Positions 16,011 through 24,206 of a stretch of 64,000 bases of DNA are shown here, in pieces. This DNA comes from Pseudomonadota bacterium (GTDB taxonomy: Bacteria; Desulfobacterota; Binatia; Binatales; Binataceae). A model generated the notes under the pieces. The model saw only the letters and a list, made by a program, of their open reading frames with translations, was not told the DNA's origin and did no database searches. Location of the stretch: contig JAJPHZ010000034.1 of NCBI GenBank assembly GCA_021325025.1, positions 36,275 through 100,274 of the forward strand. Direction: 5' to 3'. Each line of letters starts with the position of its first letter. Position 1 is the stretch's first letter. The translations under genes and the position numbers were made by a program.

Positions 16011-17535
16011 AGTCCGCGATGCGCTCCCCGATCATCATCGTGGTCACGTTGGTGTTGGCGCGCACGCAGTCGGGCATGATGGAAGCGTCGGCGACGCGCA
16101 GATTGCGCACGCCGTGAACCCGGCCGAACTGATCGACCACCGCCATCGGCTCCGACGCCGGTCCCATCTTGCAGGTGGCCGAAATATGCATGCAGGTGGT
16201 GGCGTTGCGCAGCGCAAACGCGTCCAGCGCGCCGTCATCGCGCAGGTCTTCGGCGGTGGGCTCAATCCGTTCAAGGGTGATTGCCTTGAAATCGGGATGC
16301 TCGCCCAGGCGCACCGCCAGCCGGATCGCCTCGCGCATCCGGCGCCGGTCGAACTCCTGCTTGAGAAAGCCGTAATCCAGCAGCGGCTGAACGTCCGGAT
16401 CGGGCGACTGCAGGCGCAACTCGCCGGCGCTGGCGGCCAGTTCCACGGCGGGCAGGATGCGGGTTCCCACCGGTGTGAAGCGTCCCATTTCGAACTGCTG
16501 CGCGTAGGAATACATCAGCAGTTGCAGATCGTTGCGCAGCGGCGAGCCGGTCGCCGTGCAGCGCAGCACCAGTTGCATCCGCGGCGCCATCGGATCCAGC
16601 GCATAGTCCTCGCGCGTGCGCCAGGTGACGTTGCAATACGGATGGTCGCGCAGGTTCTGTCCGACGCCGGGCAGATGATGGACCACGGGGATACCGAAGC
16701 TGCGCAACTGATCCTGCGGCCCCACGCCGGAGAGCATCAGCAGATGGGGCGAGCAGATCGCGCCGGCGCTTAAGATAATCTCCTCGCCTTCGACGACGAA
16801 CTTCTCGCCGCCGCTGAGCACTTCCACGCCGGTGGCGCGGTTGCCGTCAAAAATGATGCGGCGCACCTTGCATTGCGCCTTGATCGTGAGGTTGAGCCGA
16901 TGGCGCGCCGGATTGAGATAGGCGATCGCGGTGCTCCATCGCACCGAGTCCACGTTGTTAAGCGGTGCCGGACCGATGCCGGTGCCTTGTGGATGATTGA
17001 AATCGGGACAGTCGGGAAAGCCCTCGGCGCGGCAGGCGTTATAAAACGCGCGCTGATCGGGCAGCCATTCGTGCCGTTTGAAGCGCCGCGCGATTACGGG
17101 TCCGTTGGCGCCGTGGAAATCGTCGCCGCCGAAATCGCGGTCGGTCTCAAGCTTGCGCAGGTAGGGCAGGCACTGGCTGAAGGACCACTGGTCGTTGCCC
17201 GCGGCGGCCCATGAATCGAAATCTTCGGGGATACCGCGCAGAAACACCTGACCGTTGACGGCGCTGCCGCCGCCGGTCAGCGTGCCCGCCGGTACCATCA
17301 TCGGCGGTGCCGTGTCGGTGGCCTTGGCCGTGAAGTAGCGCACGTGCCGGTCGTTGACCATTACGTCGGAGGCGGTCGCGTAGCCGTACTTGACGTCGTC
17401 GGGAATGTGCTCGAAATCGGGATAATCGGGGCCAGCCTCGATCAACAGTACCGCGCGATGCGCATCCTCGCTCAGCCGCGCCGCGACGATCGCCCCCGCC
17501 GATCCGGCGCCCAACACGATGTGGTCGTATTTCAT
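15991..17535 (-). CDS. GMC family FAD-dependent oxidoreductase
   Basis: The 514-residue protein has the FAD-binding IVLGAGSAGAIVAARLSE, the GMC signature GGGSAVNGQVFLRG and the C-terminal CMHISATCKMG with RANTNVTTMMIGER. It is closely similar throughout to the GMC protein at 2702-4255, and both start MKYDHI, so they are paralogs. The ATG at 17535 was chosen on that basis over an upstream in-frame ATG. It likely oxidises an alcohol made by the P450 or LLM enzymes nearby, which is inference. Confidence 0.9.
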   Translation of the reverse strand: MKYDHIVLGAGSAGAIVAARLSEDAHRAVLLIEAGPDYPDFEHIPDDVKYGYATASDVMVNDRHVRYFTAKATDTAPPMMVPAGTLTGGGSAVNGQVFLRGIPEDFDSWAAAGNDQWSFSQCLPYLRKLETDRDFGGDDFHGANGPVIARRFKRHEWLPDQRAFYNACRAEGFPDCPDFNHPQGTGIGPAPLNNVDSVRWSTAIAYLNPARHRLNLTIKAQCKVRRIIFDGNRATGVEVLSGGEKFVVEGEEIILSAGAICSPHLLMLSGVGPQDQLRSFGIPVVHHLPGVGQNLRDHPYCNVTWRTREDYALDPMAPRMQLVLRCTATGSPLRNDLQLLMYSYAQQFEMGRFTPVGTRILPAVELAASAGELRLQSPDPDVQPLLDYGFLKQEFDRRRMREAIRLAVRLGEHPDFKAITLERIEPTAEDLRDDGALDAFALRNATTCMHISATCKMGPASEPMAVVDQFGRVHGVRNLRVADASIMPDCVRANTNVTTMMIGERIADFIRQGC

Positions 17536-17691
17536 GCTCGTTCTTCTATGGCCGAGGAGCGGAGTCCTCAATTAGGGATCAAAAGATGGCGCGACCAGGC
17601 ATGCTCGCGCATCGACACGCCGCACGGACGCCCGCCCGCTATTGTGCTTCGCCGGATCCTCAAGGCGATCTGTGCTCCCGGCGACCGGCGC

Positions 17692-18081
17692 TCAGGGACG
17701 GAAGACCTCCATCGCGTGGTGGAAGTCGCAGTATTCCTTGCCCATCTGGATCTTCCCGTCGCGCACGATGAACAGGAAGTGGTAATTGTTCTCGTAGGTC
17801 TTGCCGTTCTTAAGCCTGGCGTAACCTTGCGCCTCGACTGCGACGCGCTCGCCCTCGGCCGTCAGGCCGGTGACCGTCAGCCGGATCGGCGCTTCGAAAC
17901 GGGCCGTGTTTTGCGCCGCGATCTGCACCAGCTCGGCCTTGCTCTTCGTCCCGCCCATCGGCCCCTTGGCCATAATCATCCAGGTCGCCGAATCGGCGAA
18001 GTGGTCGAACGCGCGCGCATCGCCCGCCGAGCGCTTTGCAAAGTAATCCGCCACGATTTTCTTGTTTTCTTCCGTGCTCAT
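17692..18081 (-). CDS. SnoaL-like / NTF2-fold protein
   Basis: The 129-residue protein begins MSTEENKKIVADYFAKRSAG and continues with the cone-shaped NTF2-fold pattern GTKSKAELVQ, VTGLTAEGERVAVEAQGYA and FIVRDGKIQMGKEYCDF. This matches SnoaL/ketosteroid-isomerase-like small proteins, which isomerise, hydrolyse or bind hydrophobic cyclic compounds. There is no signal peptide. It fits the surrounding catabolic genes but no active-site residues can be assigned. Confidence 0.75.
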   Translation of the reverse strand: MSTEENKKIVADYFAKRSAGDARAFDHFADSATWMIMAKGPMGGTKSKAELVQIAAQNTARFEAPIRLTVTGLTAEGERVAVEAQGYARLKNGKTYENNYHFLFIVRDGKIQMGKEYCDFHHAMEVFRP

Positions 18082-18202
18082 GAGGCCCAACCATATTCCG
18101 GCCGGCGGCGAACGGCAAGGTCGCGCTGGCGGGGGTTTTTACCGGGGGCGCGGGCGCGGTAGACTCGATCGACACACCGGTGACGGCGGAGTTTTCGAAG
18201 CG

Positions 18203-20641
18203 ATGAACGAACGGTACGACCCTAAAGAAATCGAGCCCAAGTGGCAGGCGGAATGGGAGCGCAGCGGGATTTACCTGACGCCCACCGACCGCAGCCGGCC
18301 CAAGTTTTACCTGCTCGAGATGTTTCCCTATCCCTCCGGGGAAGGGTTGTCCGTCGGCCATCTGCACAACTACGTGCCGTGCGACGTTATCGGGCGCTTC
18401 AAACGCATGACCGGCCATAACGTGCTGCATGCGATGGGATGGGACGCGTTTGGGCTGCCGGCAGAGAACGACGCACTGCTTAAAAAGCTCCATCCCAAGG
18501 AGACCGTGCCGCGCTATGCGGCCAACTTCAAGCGCCAGTTGAAGTTGGTAGGATGCGCCTACGACTGGACGCGTGAAATCAACTCCTCGACTCCCGAATA
18601 CTACAAATGGACGCAATGGTTCTTCCTGCTGCTGTACAAGCGCGGCCTGGCCTACCGCGCGGTGGGCGCGCAATGGTGGTGCGAGAAATGCCTGTCGATC
18701 CTGGCCAACGAGCAGGTGATCGACGGATGCTGCTGGCGGCACACCGACACTGCGGTCACCAAAAAGGAACTGGAGCAGTGGTACTTCAGGATCACAGCCT
18801 ATGCCGACCGGCTGCTTGAAGATCTCGACACCATCGACTGGCCCGAGCGCATCAAGCTGATGCAGCGCAACTGGATCGGACGCTCGGAGGGCGCCGAACT
18901 CGCCTTCCCCGTCGCGGGCCATCGCGGCGAGGAGGTGCGCTTTTTCACCACGCGCCCCGATACCGTCTTCGGCGTGTCCTTCATGGTGCTGGCACCCGAG
19001 CATCCGCTGGTCGCGCGCATCACTACGCCCGCGCAGCGCGCCGAGGTTGAACGCTACGTGGCGCAGGCGCGCCGGCAGAGCGAAATCGAGCGCCTGTCCA
19101 CCGTCAAGGAAAAGACCGGCGTGTTCACCGGCGCTTACGCGCACAACCTGTTTACGGACAAGGATATCCCGATCTGGATCGCCGACTACGTCCTGATGGG
19201 CTACGGCACGGGCGCGATCATGGCGGCGCCGGGTGAGGACCAGCGCGACTTCGAGTTCGCGCGCAAATATGGGCTGCCCATTCCGCGCGTCACCGCGCCT
19301 GCCGACGGCTCGCAGCCGCCCGCCGATCGCGCGTTTACCGAACCCGGCATCACGATCAACTCCGGCTTCATCAGCGGCAAGCCGACCGCTGAGGCGCTCG
19401 CCATGGTGGCGCAGTACGCGCAGGAAAAGGGCATCGGGCGCGCCGCGGTCAGCTACCGGATGCGCGACTGGCTGATCTCGCGCCAGCGCTACTGGGGATG
19501 CCCGATCCCGATGGTGTACTGCAAGGGCGGATGCGGCATCGTGCCGGTCCCCGAGGACCAACTCCCGGTGGTGCTGCCCGACATCAAGGACTACCAGCCC
19601 TCGGGCACCGGGCGCTCGCCGCTGGCCAATGTGCCGGAGTTCGTCAACACCACCTGCCCCAAATGCGGCGGACCCGGCGAACGCGAAACCGACACGATGG
19701 ACGGCTTCGCCTGTTCGTCGTGGTACTTTCTGCGCTTCGCTTCGCCCCATGAGAGCGCCGCGCCGTTCAACCGCGAGGCAGTCGATTACTGGCTGCCGGT
19801 GGACCTGTACGTGGGCGGCGCCGAGCACGCCGTGATGCATCTGCTGTATGCGCGGATGTGGACCAAGGTGATGTACGACGCCGGACTCATCAACTTCAAG
19901 GAGCCGTTTCCTACACTTCGTAATCAGGGGATGATCTGGGCCGCCGACGGCCAGAAGATGTCCAAAAGCAAGGGCAACGTGGTCACCCCCGACTCGATGG
20001 TGGACAAGTACGGCGCCGACGCGCTGCGGTTGTGGGAGCTGTTCATGGGTCCCTTCGAGGAGCCCACCAACTGGAACGAAGAGGGCGTGGTCGGAACGGC
20101 GCGCTACCTGACGCGCGTATGGAACCTGGTGCGCCGTTTCGTCGAGGCGGGATGTCCCCAGGGCAAGCCCGGCGAGCAGACCTTGCGCAAGATGCATCAG
20201 ACCATCCGCACCGTGACCGATCACATCGAGCGCCTGCGCTTTAACACGGCGCTGGCCGCGCTGATGGATGAACTCAACTACCTGGCGCGGCTGGAACCCG
20301 CCGGGATCGGCCGCGCCGCAATCGAAAGCTACGTGCTGATGCTGGCGCCGATGGCGCCGCATATCACCGAGGAGATGTGGCGCGCGCTGGGCCACAGCGA
20401 CTCCGTCCACCTGCAGAAATGGCCCGGCTTCGACCCGGCTTTGGCCAGGGACGAAGTTGTAACGGTCGTCGTGCAGATCAACGGCAAGGTGCGCGACAAG
20501 CTGGAAATCGCGGCCGACACCGCTGAGGAGCGGGTGCGCACGCTGGCGTTGGAGAGCGCCGCCGTCAAGCGCCACCTGGACGGCAAGACGCCCAAGAAGG
20601 TCATCTACGTGCCCAACAAGCTGTTGAGCATCGTCGTCTGA
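18203..20641 (+). CDS. leuS: Leucyl-tRNA synthetase
   Basis: The 812-residue class I aminoacyl-tRNA synthetase charges tRNA-Leu. It has YPSGEGLSVGHLHNYV containing the HIGH-type motif (about residues 42-57), a CP1 editing insertion including TTRPDTVFGVSFM, and KMSKSKGNVV near residue 590, followed by the anticodon-binding and C-terminal domains. It ends with KKVIYVPNKLLSIVV, so it is complete though slightly shorter than the 860-residue E. coli enzyme. The ATG at 18203 (MNERYDPKEIEPKWQ) matches the family start. Confidence 0.97.
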   Translation: MNERYDPKEIEPKWQAEWERSGIYLTPTDRSRPKFYLLEMFPYPSGEGLSVGHLHNYVPCDVIGRFKRMTGHNVLHAMGWDAFGLPAENDALLKKLHPKETVPRYAANFKRQLKLVGCAYDWTREINSSTPEYYKWTQWFFLLLYKRGLAYRAVGAQWWCEKCLSILANEQVIDGCCWRHTDTAVTKKELEQWYFRITAYADRLLEDLDTIDWPERIKLMQRNWIGRSEGAELAFPVAGHRGEEVRFFTTRPDTVFGVSFMVLAPEHPLVARITTPAQRAEVERYVAQARRQSEIERLSTVKEKTGVFTGAYAHNLFTDKDIPIWIADYVLMGYGTGAIMAAPGEDQRDFEFARKYGLPIPRVTAPADGSQPPADRAFTEPGITINSGFISGKPTAEALAMVAQYAQEKGIGRAAVSYRMRDWLISRQRYWGCPIPMVYCKGGCGIVPVPEDQLPVVLPDIKDYQPSGTGRSPLANVPEFVNTTCPKCGGPGERETDTMDGFACSSWYFLRFASPHESAAPFNREAVDYWLPVDLYVGGAEHAVMHLLYARMWTKVMYDAGLINFKEPFPTLRNQGMIWAADGQKMSKSKGNVVTPDSMVDKYGADALRLWELFMGPFEEPTNWNEEGVVGTARYLTRVWNLVRRFVEAGCPQGKPGEQTLRKMHQTIRTVTDHIERLRFNTALAALMDELNYLARLEPAGIGRAAIESYVLMLAPMAPHITEEMWRALGHSDSVHLQKWPGFDPALARDEVVTVVVQINGKVRDKLEIAADTAEERVRTLALESAAVKRHLDGKTPKKVIYVPNKLLSIVV

Positions 20642-20716
20642 CATGGGCCTGCGGCGCGCGCCGGCGATTTCACATCGCAGCCGCAGCGGGGTTACATCCC
20701 ACAACGGAGCATACCG

Positions 20717-21535
20717 ATGACCCACACTATGACCTCGCCCGCACCGACGAATCCGGATTGTGAACCACGGCGCGTGCTGCAGGCGCTGATCGACGCCGGC
20801 ACCGATGAAGCTCGACGTGACGCTGCAACGGCGCACCAGCCGCAAGCCGCCGTCGGTCTGATTACGTCCTCAGCGATGGGAGCGCTGCTGGTTGGCCTCG
20901 GCAACCGCGGCGTCGTGATGATCCATTTCATCCGGCGCGCCACTGATGCGGCAGAAGCGATGGCGAAGCTGCGGCGCGCTTGCGATCCGGTGCTGGACCA
21001 AGGCGCCGTCAAAGGCGTGGACGAGGAGTTGAGGCGTTTCATGGCCGGCGATGACGCAGCGCTGCGCAGCCGCATCGATCTGAGCCTGGTCAAGGCGCCC
21101 TTCCAGCGCCGCGTACTGGAACTGCTGCTGGAGGTCGGCCCCGGCGCCATCGCAACCTACGCGGCGCTGGCCGCATGGGCCGGCGCTCCCAACGCCGCGC
21201 GCGCGGTGGGCGCGGCGATGCATGACAACCCGCTCCCGGTCTATGTGCCATGCCATCGCGTAGTGCGCTCCGACCTCAGCCTGGGCGGCTATGGCGGTGG
21301 ACTCGACCTCAAGCGCAAGCTGCTGGAAGTGGAGGGATTTTCGTTCACGCCGGCGGGAGCGGTCGCACAAGACGGCACGGTGTGGGGCAATCGCGACACG
21401 TGGGTCTTCTGCCGCCCCGGATGCCGCGCGCTGGCGCGCACAAAGCGCACCAGCATGCTGCTGTTGCGCGACACCGCCCGCGCGGCACAGGCCGGGATGC
21501 GTCCCTGCGGCATTTGTCTCGGTAGAGAAGCCTAA
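20717..21535 (+). CDS. O6-methylguanine-DNA methyltransferase fused to a C-terminal Ada-type zinc domain
   Basis: The 272-residue protein has an OGT-type methyltransferase domain (FQRRVLELLLEVGPGAIATY to the active site VPCHRVVRSD, Cys near residue 177). After it comes a segment resembling the Ada metal-binding domain: WVFCRPGCRAL then MRPCGICLG, giving C-x3-C and C-x2-C. In E. coli Ada this zinc domain is N-terminal and separated from OGT by an AraC-type HTH; here it is C-terminal and the HTH is absent. The predicted role is direct reversal of O6-alkylguanine, and perhaps methylphosphotriester repair. GGAG precedes the ATG. The opposing gene encodes a 2OG oxygenase. Confidence 0.85.
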   Translation: MTHTMTSPAPTNPDCEPRRVLQALIDAGTDEARRDAATAHQPQAAVGLITSSAMGALLVGLGNRGVVMIHFIRRATDAAEAMAKLRRACDPVLDQGAVKGVDEELRRFMAGDDAALRSRIDLSLVKAPFQRRVLELLLEVGPGAIATYAALAAWAGAPNAARAVGAAMHDNPLPVYVPCHRVVRSDLSLGGYGGGLDLKRKLLEVEGFSFTPAGAVAQDGTVWGNRDTWVFCRPGCRALARTKRTSMLLLRDTARAAQAGMRPCGICLGREA

Positions 21536-21568
21536 CCCGGGTCCTGTCCCTGTTTCAGGGAAAGGGTT
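21531..21568. repeat. Dispersed palindromic repeat, copy 2, acting as likely terminator
   Basis: CCTAACCC at 21531-21538 (including the stop of the Ada/OGT gene) begins a hairpin whose core is CCCTG-TTT-CAGGG (21548-21560), with outer AACCC/GGGTT pairing. It lies between convergent genes ending at 21535 and 21586. It shares its leading motif with the elements at 5232 and 52275. Confidence 0.5.
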
Positions 21569-21585
21569 AAGTCCGGTTGCTACCC

Positions 21586-22308
21586 TCACGCCGCGTTGTG
21601 GAAGATTATCCCCAGCGTGTATCTCAGTCCGGAGTGCAGCGGGCTTACGCCATGGCGCATCCGGGCACGGTAAAAGCCGCGCGCGCCCTGGATGGGACGG
21701 AAGCTGGAGGGGAAGATGACCGCCGCGCCGCGCTCCAGCGTGACAGCGGAGCATCGTGCCTGGGCGCGCGGCCGATCTTCGAGCAATAGAAATTCGCCGC
21801 CGCTGTAGTCGGTCCCGGGCCGGCTCAATGCAACCGTGATCTGGAGCGGGAAAATCGCCTCTCCGTAGATATCCTGATGCATGCAGTTGTAGCCGCCCGC
21901 CTCATAGCGCAGCATCAGCGGCGTGGGCTTGGTCTGACCCAGCTCGGCGCAATAACGAAGATAACCGTCGAGCTCGGGCGGCAGGGCGGCAGCGTCGGGC
22001 TTGAGCGCGCGGCGCCATCGATTCCCAAGCGGCGCCAGCCGCGCATAGCAAAGTGTGCGCAACTGTTGTACGAGCGGCGGCAGCGGATCGGCGAAGTACT
22101 TGTACTCACCCACCCCGAAGCGCAGCCGCGCCATTTCGACCTTTTTGCGAAACCGCTCGCGATGGGGATAAAGGGCGATCAACTCGGCGCACTGACCGGT
22201 GTCGAGGATGGGCGGCGTGGTCGCATAGCCGCGCTTCTCCAACGACTGCTCGATGCGCTGCCAGTCCAGCCGTTCCAGCCGGCCGCGCAAGTCCGAGCGT
22301 TCCCTCAT
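21586..22308 (-). CDS. 2OG-Fe(II) oxygenase, Oxygenase-NA (PF09859-like)
   Basis: The 240-residue protein has the iron-binding H-x-D in YNCMHQDIYGE and a distal His with the 2-oxoglutarate Arg in MRHGVSPLHSGLRYTLGIIF. The flanking FPLQITVALSRPG and SGGEFLLLEDRPRAQ match the family annotated as a predicted DNA-damage oxygenase. Its placement opposite an Ada/OGT gene agrees with alkylation repair. The ATG at 22308 with AGGAG ahead was chosen; the open frame extends further upstream without similarity. Biochemical activity for this family is predicted rather than settled. Confidence 0.85.
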   Translation of the reverse strand: MRERSDLRGRLERLDWQRIEQSLEKRGYATTPPILDTGQCAELIALYPHRERFRKKVEMARLRFGVGEYKYFADPLPPLVQQLRTLCYARLAPLGNRWRRALKPDAAALPPELDGYLRYCAELGQTKPTPLMLRYEAGGYNCMHQDIYGEAIFPLQITVALSRPGTDYSGGEFLLLEDRPRAQARCSAVTLERGAAVIFPSSFRPIQGARGFYRARMRHGVSPLHSGLRYTLGIIFHNAA

Positions 22309-22331
22309 CGCTCCTCGCAAACAGTTCGGCG

Positions 22332-23351
22332 TCAGCCGTTGTTCATCCGCCGCAAGGCCGCGACCGAGTCGAAGATTCCCTGGGGCAGATTCAGCGTGCC
22401 CGCCACGTTGGAATAGGGAAAGCGGCGCACGTTGATATGAGCGTGAAGCGGCAGGTCCTGGGCCTGATGGATTTCGTAGTCCAGCGGCAGCGCTCCGATA
22501 AACCTCAGGATCCGATGCATCGCGCAGGCAAAGGCCCGCAGGCCTGCGCCGTCCAACTCGCACAGCAGTGCGCGATGCCGCGGCATCACCACGTCGTAGC
22601 TGCGCGGAAAGGCGCCGATCGGACTGGCGTAGCTGACCACTTCAGAGCCGTCGTCGATTGTCAGATCGAGCTCCTGCATCAGCGTGATCAGCTCATCCCA
22701 CAGGCGCGCGTCGGACTGCGCGGCGCGCAACTCGCCTTCCACCGCCGGCAGGCATACGGGCGAGCCGATGATCTGCTGATGGATATGGGGTTGCGATGCG
22801 CCCGACTCGGGGCCCTGGTTCTTGCGCACCACCACCGACTGCACGGTGGGGTTGCCCATCGCGCGCTGCACGACCTCGGCGTTGACTTCCATCAGGCGGA
22901 TGAAGTGCGCCTCGCTCAGCGCGCCGGTGAACAGCAGGTCGCTGGGCAGGCGCGCCGCGGGCAGAAAGTGGCGCGCATCCTCGACCACCACGTAAGATTC
23001 GTTGCGCCCGCCGGTGAGTTCGGCGGGAATACGCGGGAACAGATTGTTGAACACGCGCATCGCCCATGGACTGGCCGGATCACCGTCCCAGCCGGGCACA
23101 TCGCGGGGTTGGACGCGGATCAGTTCACTGGGCGCCTTGGATTCGTTGCCGGGACAAAACGGACAGCCGGCCGTGGCACGCGCCATTCGCTCTTCGTCCA
23201 GGTGCGTTGCAGCCGGCGGCGCAAAACCGCGCGCCCCCAGGGTAAAGGCAAAACTCTTGTCGCGCAGGTCAACCACATAAGAGATGACGCCGGTAAAGGG
23301 ATTCCTGATCCAGACCAGGGCGCCGTCGCGCAGCTCGTATTCGATCGGCAT
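22332..23351 (-). CDS. Galactose-1-phosphate uridylyltransferase-like protein
   Basis: The 339-residue protein of the HIT superfamily has a zinc Cys pair (CPFCPGNES, about residues 63-71), the nucleotidyl-transfer motif H-x-H-x-Q (QPHIHQQIIGSP, about residue 190) and a second His-rich region near the C-terminus (LPLHAHINVRRF). These are the features of GalT, which moves UMP between glucose-1-P and galactose-1-P. The sequence between motifs diverges from E. coli GalT, so a related nucleotidyltransferase is possible. It lies 23 bp upstream of the 2OG oxygenase gene on the same strand. Confidence 0.75.
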   Translation of the reverse strand: MPIEYELRDGALVWIRNPFTGVISYVVDLRDKSFAFTLGARGFAPPAATHLDEERMARATAGCPFCPGNESKAPSELIRVQPRDVPGWDGDPASPWAMRVFNNLFPRIPAELTGGRNESYVVVEDARHFLPAARLPSDLLFTGALSEAHFIRLMEVNAEVVQRAMGNPTVQSVVVRKNQGPESGASQPHIHQQIIGSPVCLPAVEGELRAAQSDARLWDELITLMQELDLTIDDGSEVVSYASPIGAFPRSYDVVMPRHRALLCELDGAGLRAFACAMHRILRFIGALPLDYEIHQAQDLPLHAHINVRRFPYSNVAGTLNLPQGIFDSVAALRRMNNG

Positions 23352-23589
23352 GTTGGTACCGCATCTTCTTTAATCATCGGCGCGCCGCCGATTCAACGAG
23401 CCGCCCGTGAGCCCGACGCGCGGCTGGCCGTGCTTGCGCATTAAAAGGCGCACGCTTTCGCTTTGCGCTTCCAGCTTGCGTCCGGGTTCCGAACGGTGAT
23501 CCTGACTGCGGGTGAAAACGAACGAGCAATCCCATCGCGGGGCTGAGCGTCCCGCACGGGGTCTGGCTTGGGGTTGAGCGGGCGCGCGA

Positions 23590-24003
23590 TTACTTCAGGC
23601 CGACCAGATACAGCGCGAGGGCAACGAACAGCATCACCGCCGCCGTGGTAAACCATCGCCCGCGCGGGCGGTCAAAGCCTTGCGCCACTTCGGGCTCCAG
23701 TTCGATGACTTTTTCCAGCGGCTGGATGCCGCTGAGGAAGTGGGTCGCCAAGGTTTCCGCATCCAGACCGAGGAACTCTGCGTAGCTGCGCACAAAGGGC
23801 AGCAGATAAAGTTCGTCGGCGATTGCGCCGTAATCCCCGGCTTCGAGCATGGTCAGGTACCGGGCCGGGATTCGGAGCCGCTCCGAAGCCTCCTGCACCG
23901 TCAGTCCGTGCGCCTGTCGCGCCGCGCACAGCACCGTACCCAAGCCGTTGGCGTGTGCCGCATCGGCACCCGATTGCCTCTGCTCCAGATCGCTAGCTGG
24001 CAT
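23590..24003 (-). CDS. RodZ-like HTH membrane protein without periplasmic domain
   Basis: The 137-residue protein has an N-terminal Xre-type helix-turn-helix (LCAARQAHGLTVQEASERLR, then IPARYLTMLEAGDYGAI) of the HTH_25 type found in RodZ. A charged linker and a single C-terminal membrane span (WFTTAAVMLFVALALYLVGL) follow. RodZ normally continues into a periplasmic domain after the span; here the protein stops. It may be a cytoskeleton-linked membrane protein or an unrelated regulator. ATG 24003 has GGTGAGG ahead of it. Confidence 0.65.
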   Translation of the reverse strand: MPASDLEQRQSGADAAHANGLGTVLCAARQAHGLTVQEASERLRIPARYLTMLEAGDYGAIADELYLLPFVRSYAEFLGLDAETLATHFLSGIQPLEKVIELEPEVAQGFDRPRGRWFTTAAVMLFVALALYLVGLK

Positions 24004-24206
24004 GACCTCACCGGTTTTCAGCGTACTGCTTGTGTATCGCTGAATCTGTTGATTTTGATCGGGAGTTCGAGTGACAGAAGGCTGGCGCCGCCCCGTCCTA
24101 CCCCATCCATCTCCTCCACTACCCCGCATCTAACCACTATCCCTGTAAATGTTTGCCATAAACGGCATGAAAAGTCCAAAGGCCGAGGTGGACCGTTACA
24201 GGCTCC

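Noticed and set aside
17810..20845. Long minus-strand ORF (about 1,000 codons) opposite leuS
   Set aside because: It is antisense to a clear leucyl-tRNA synthetase, is rich in His/Arg/Val as expected for a GC-rich shadow frame, and has no family motifs.
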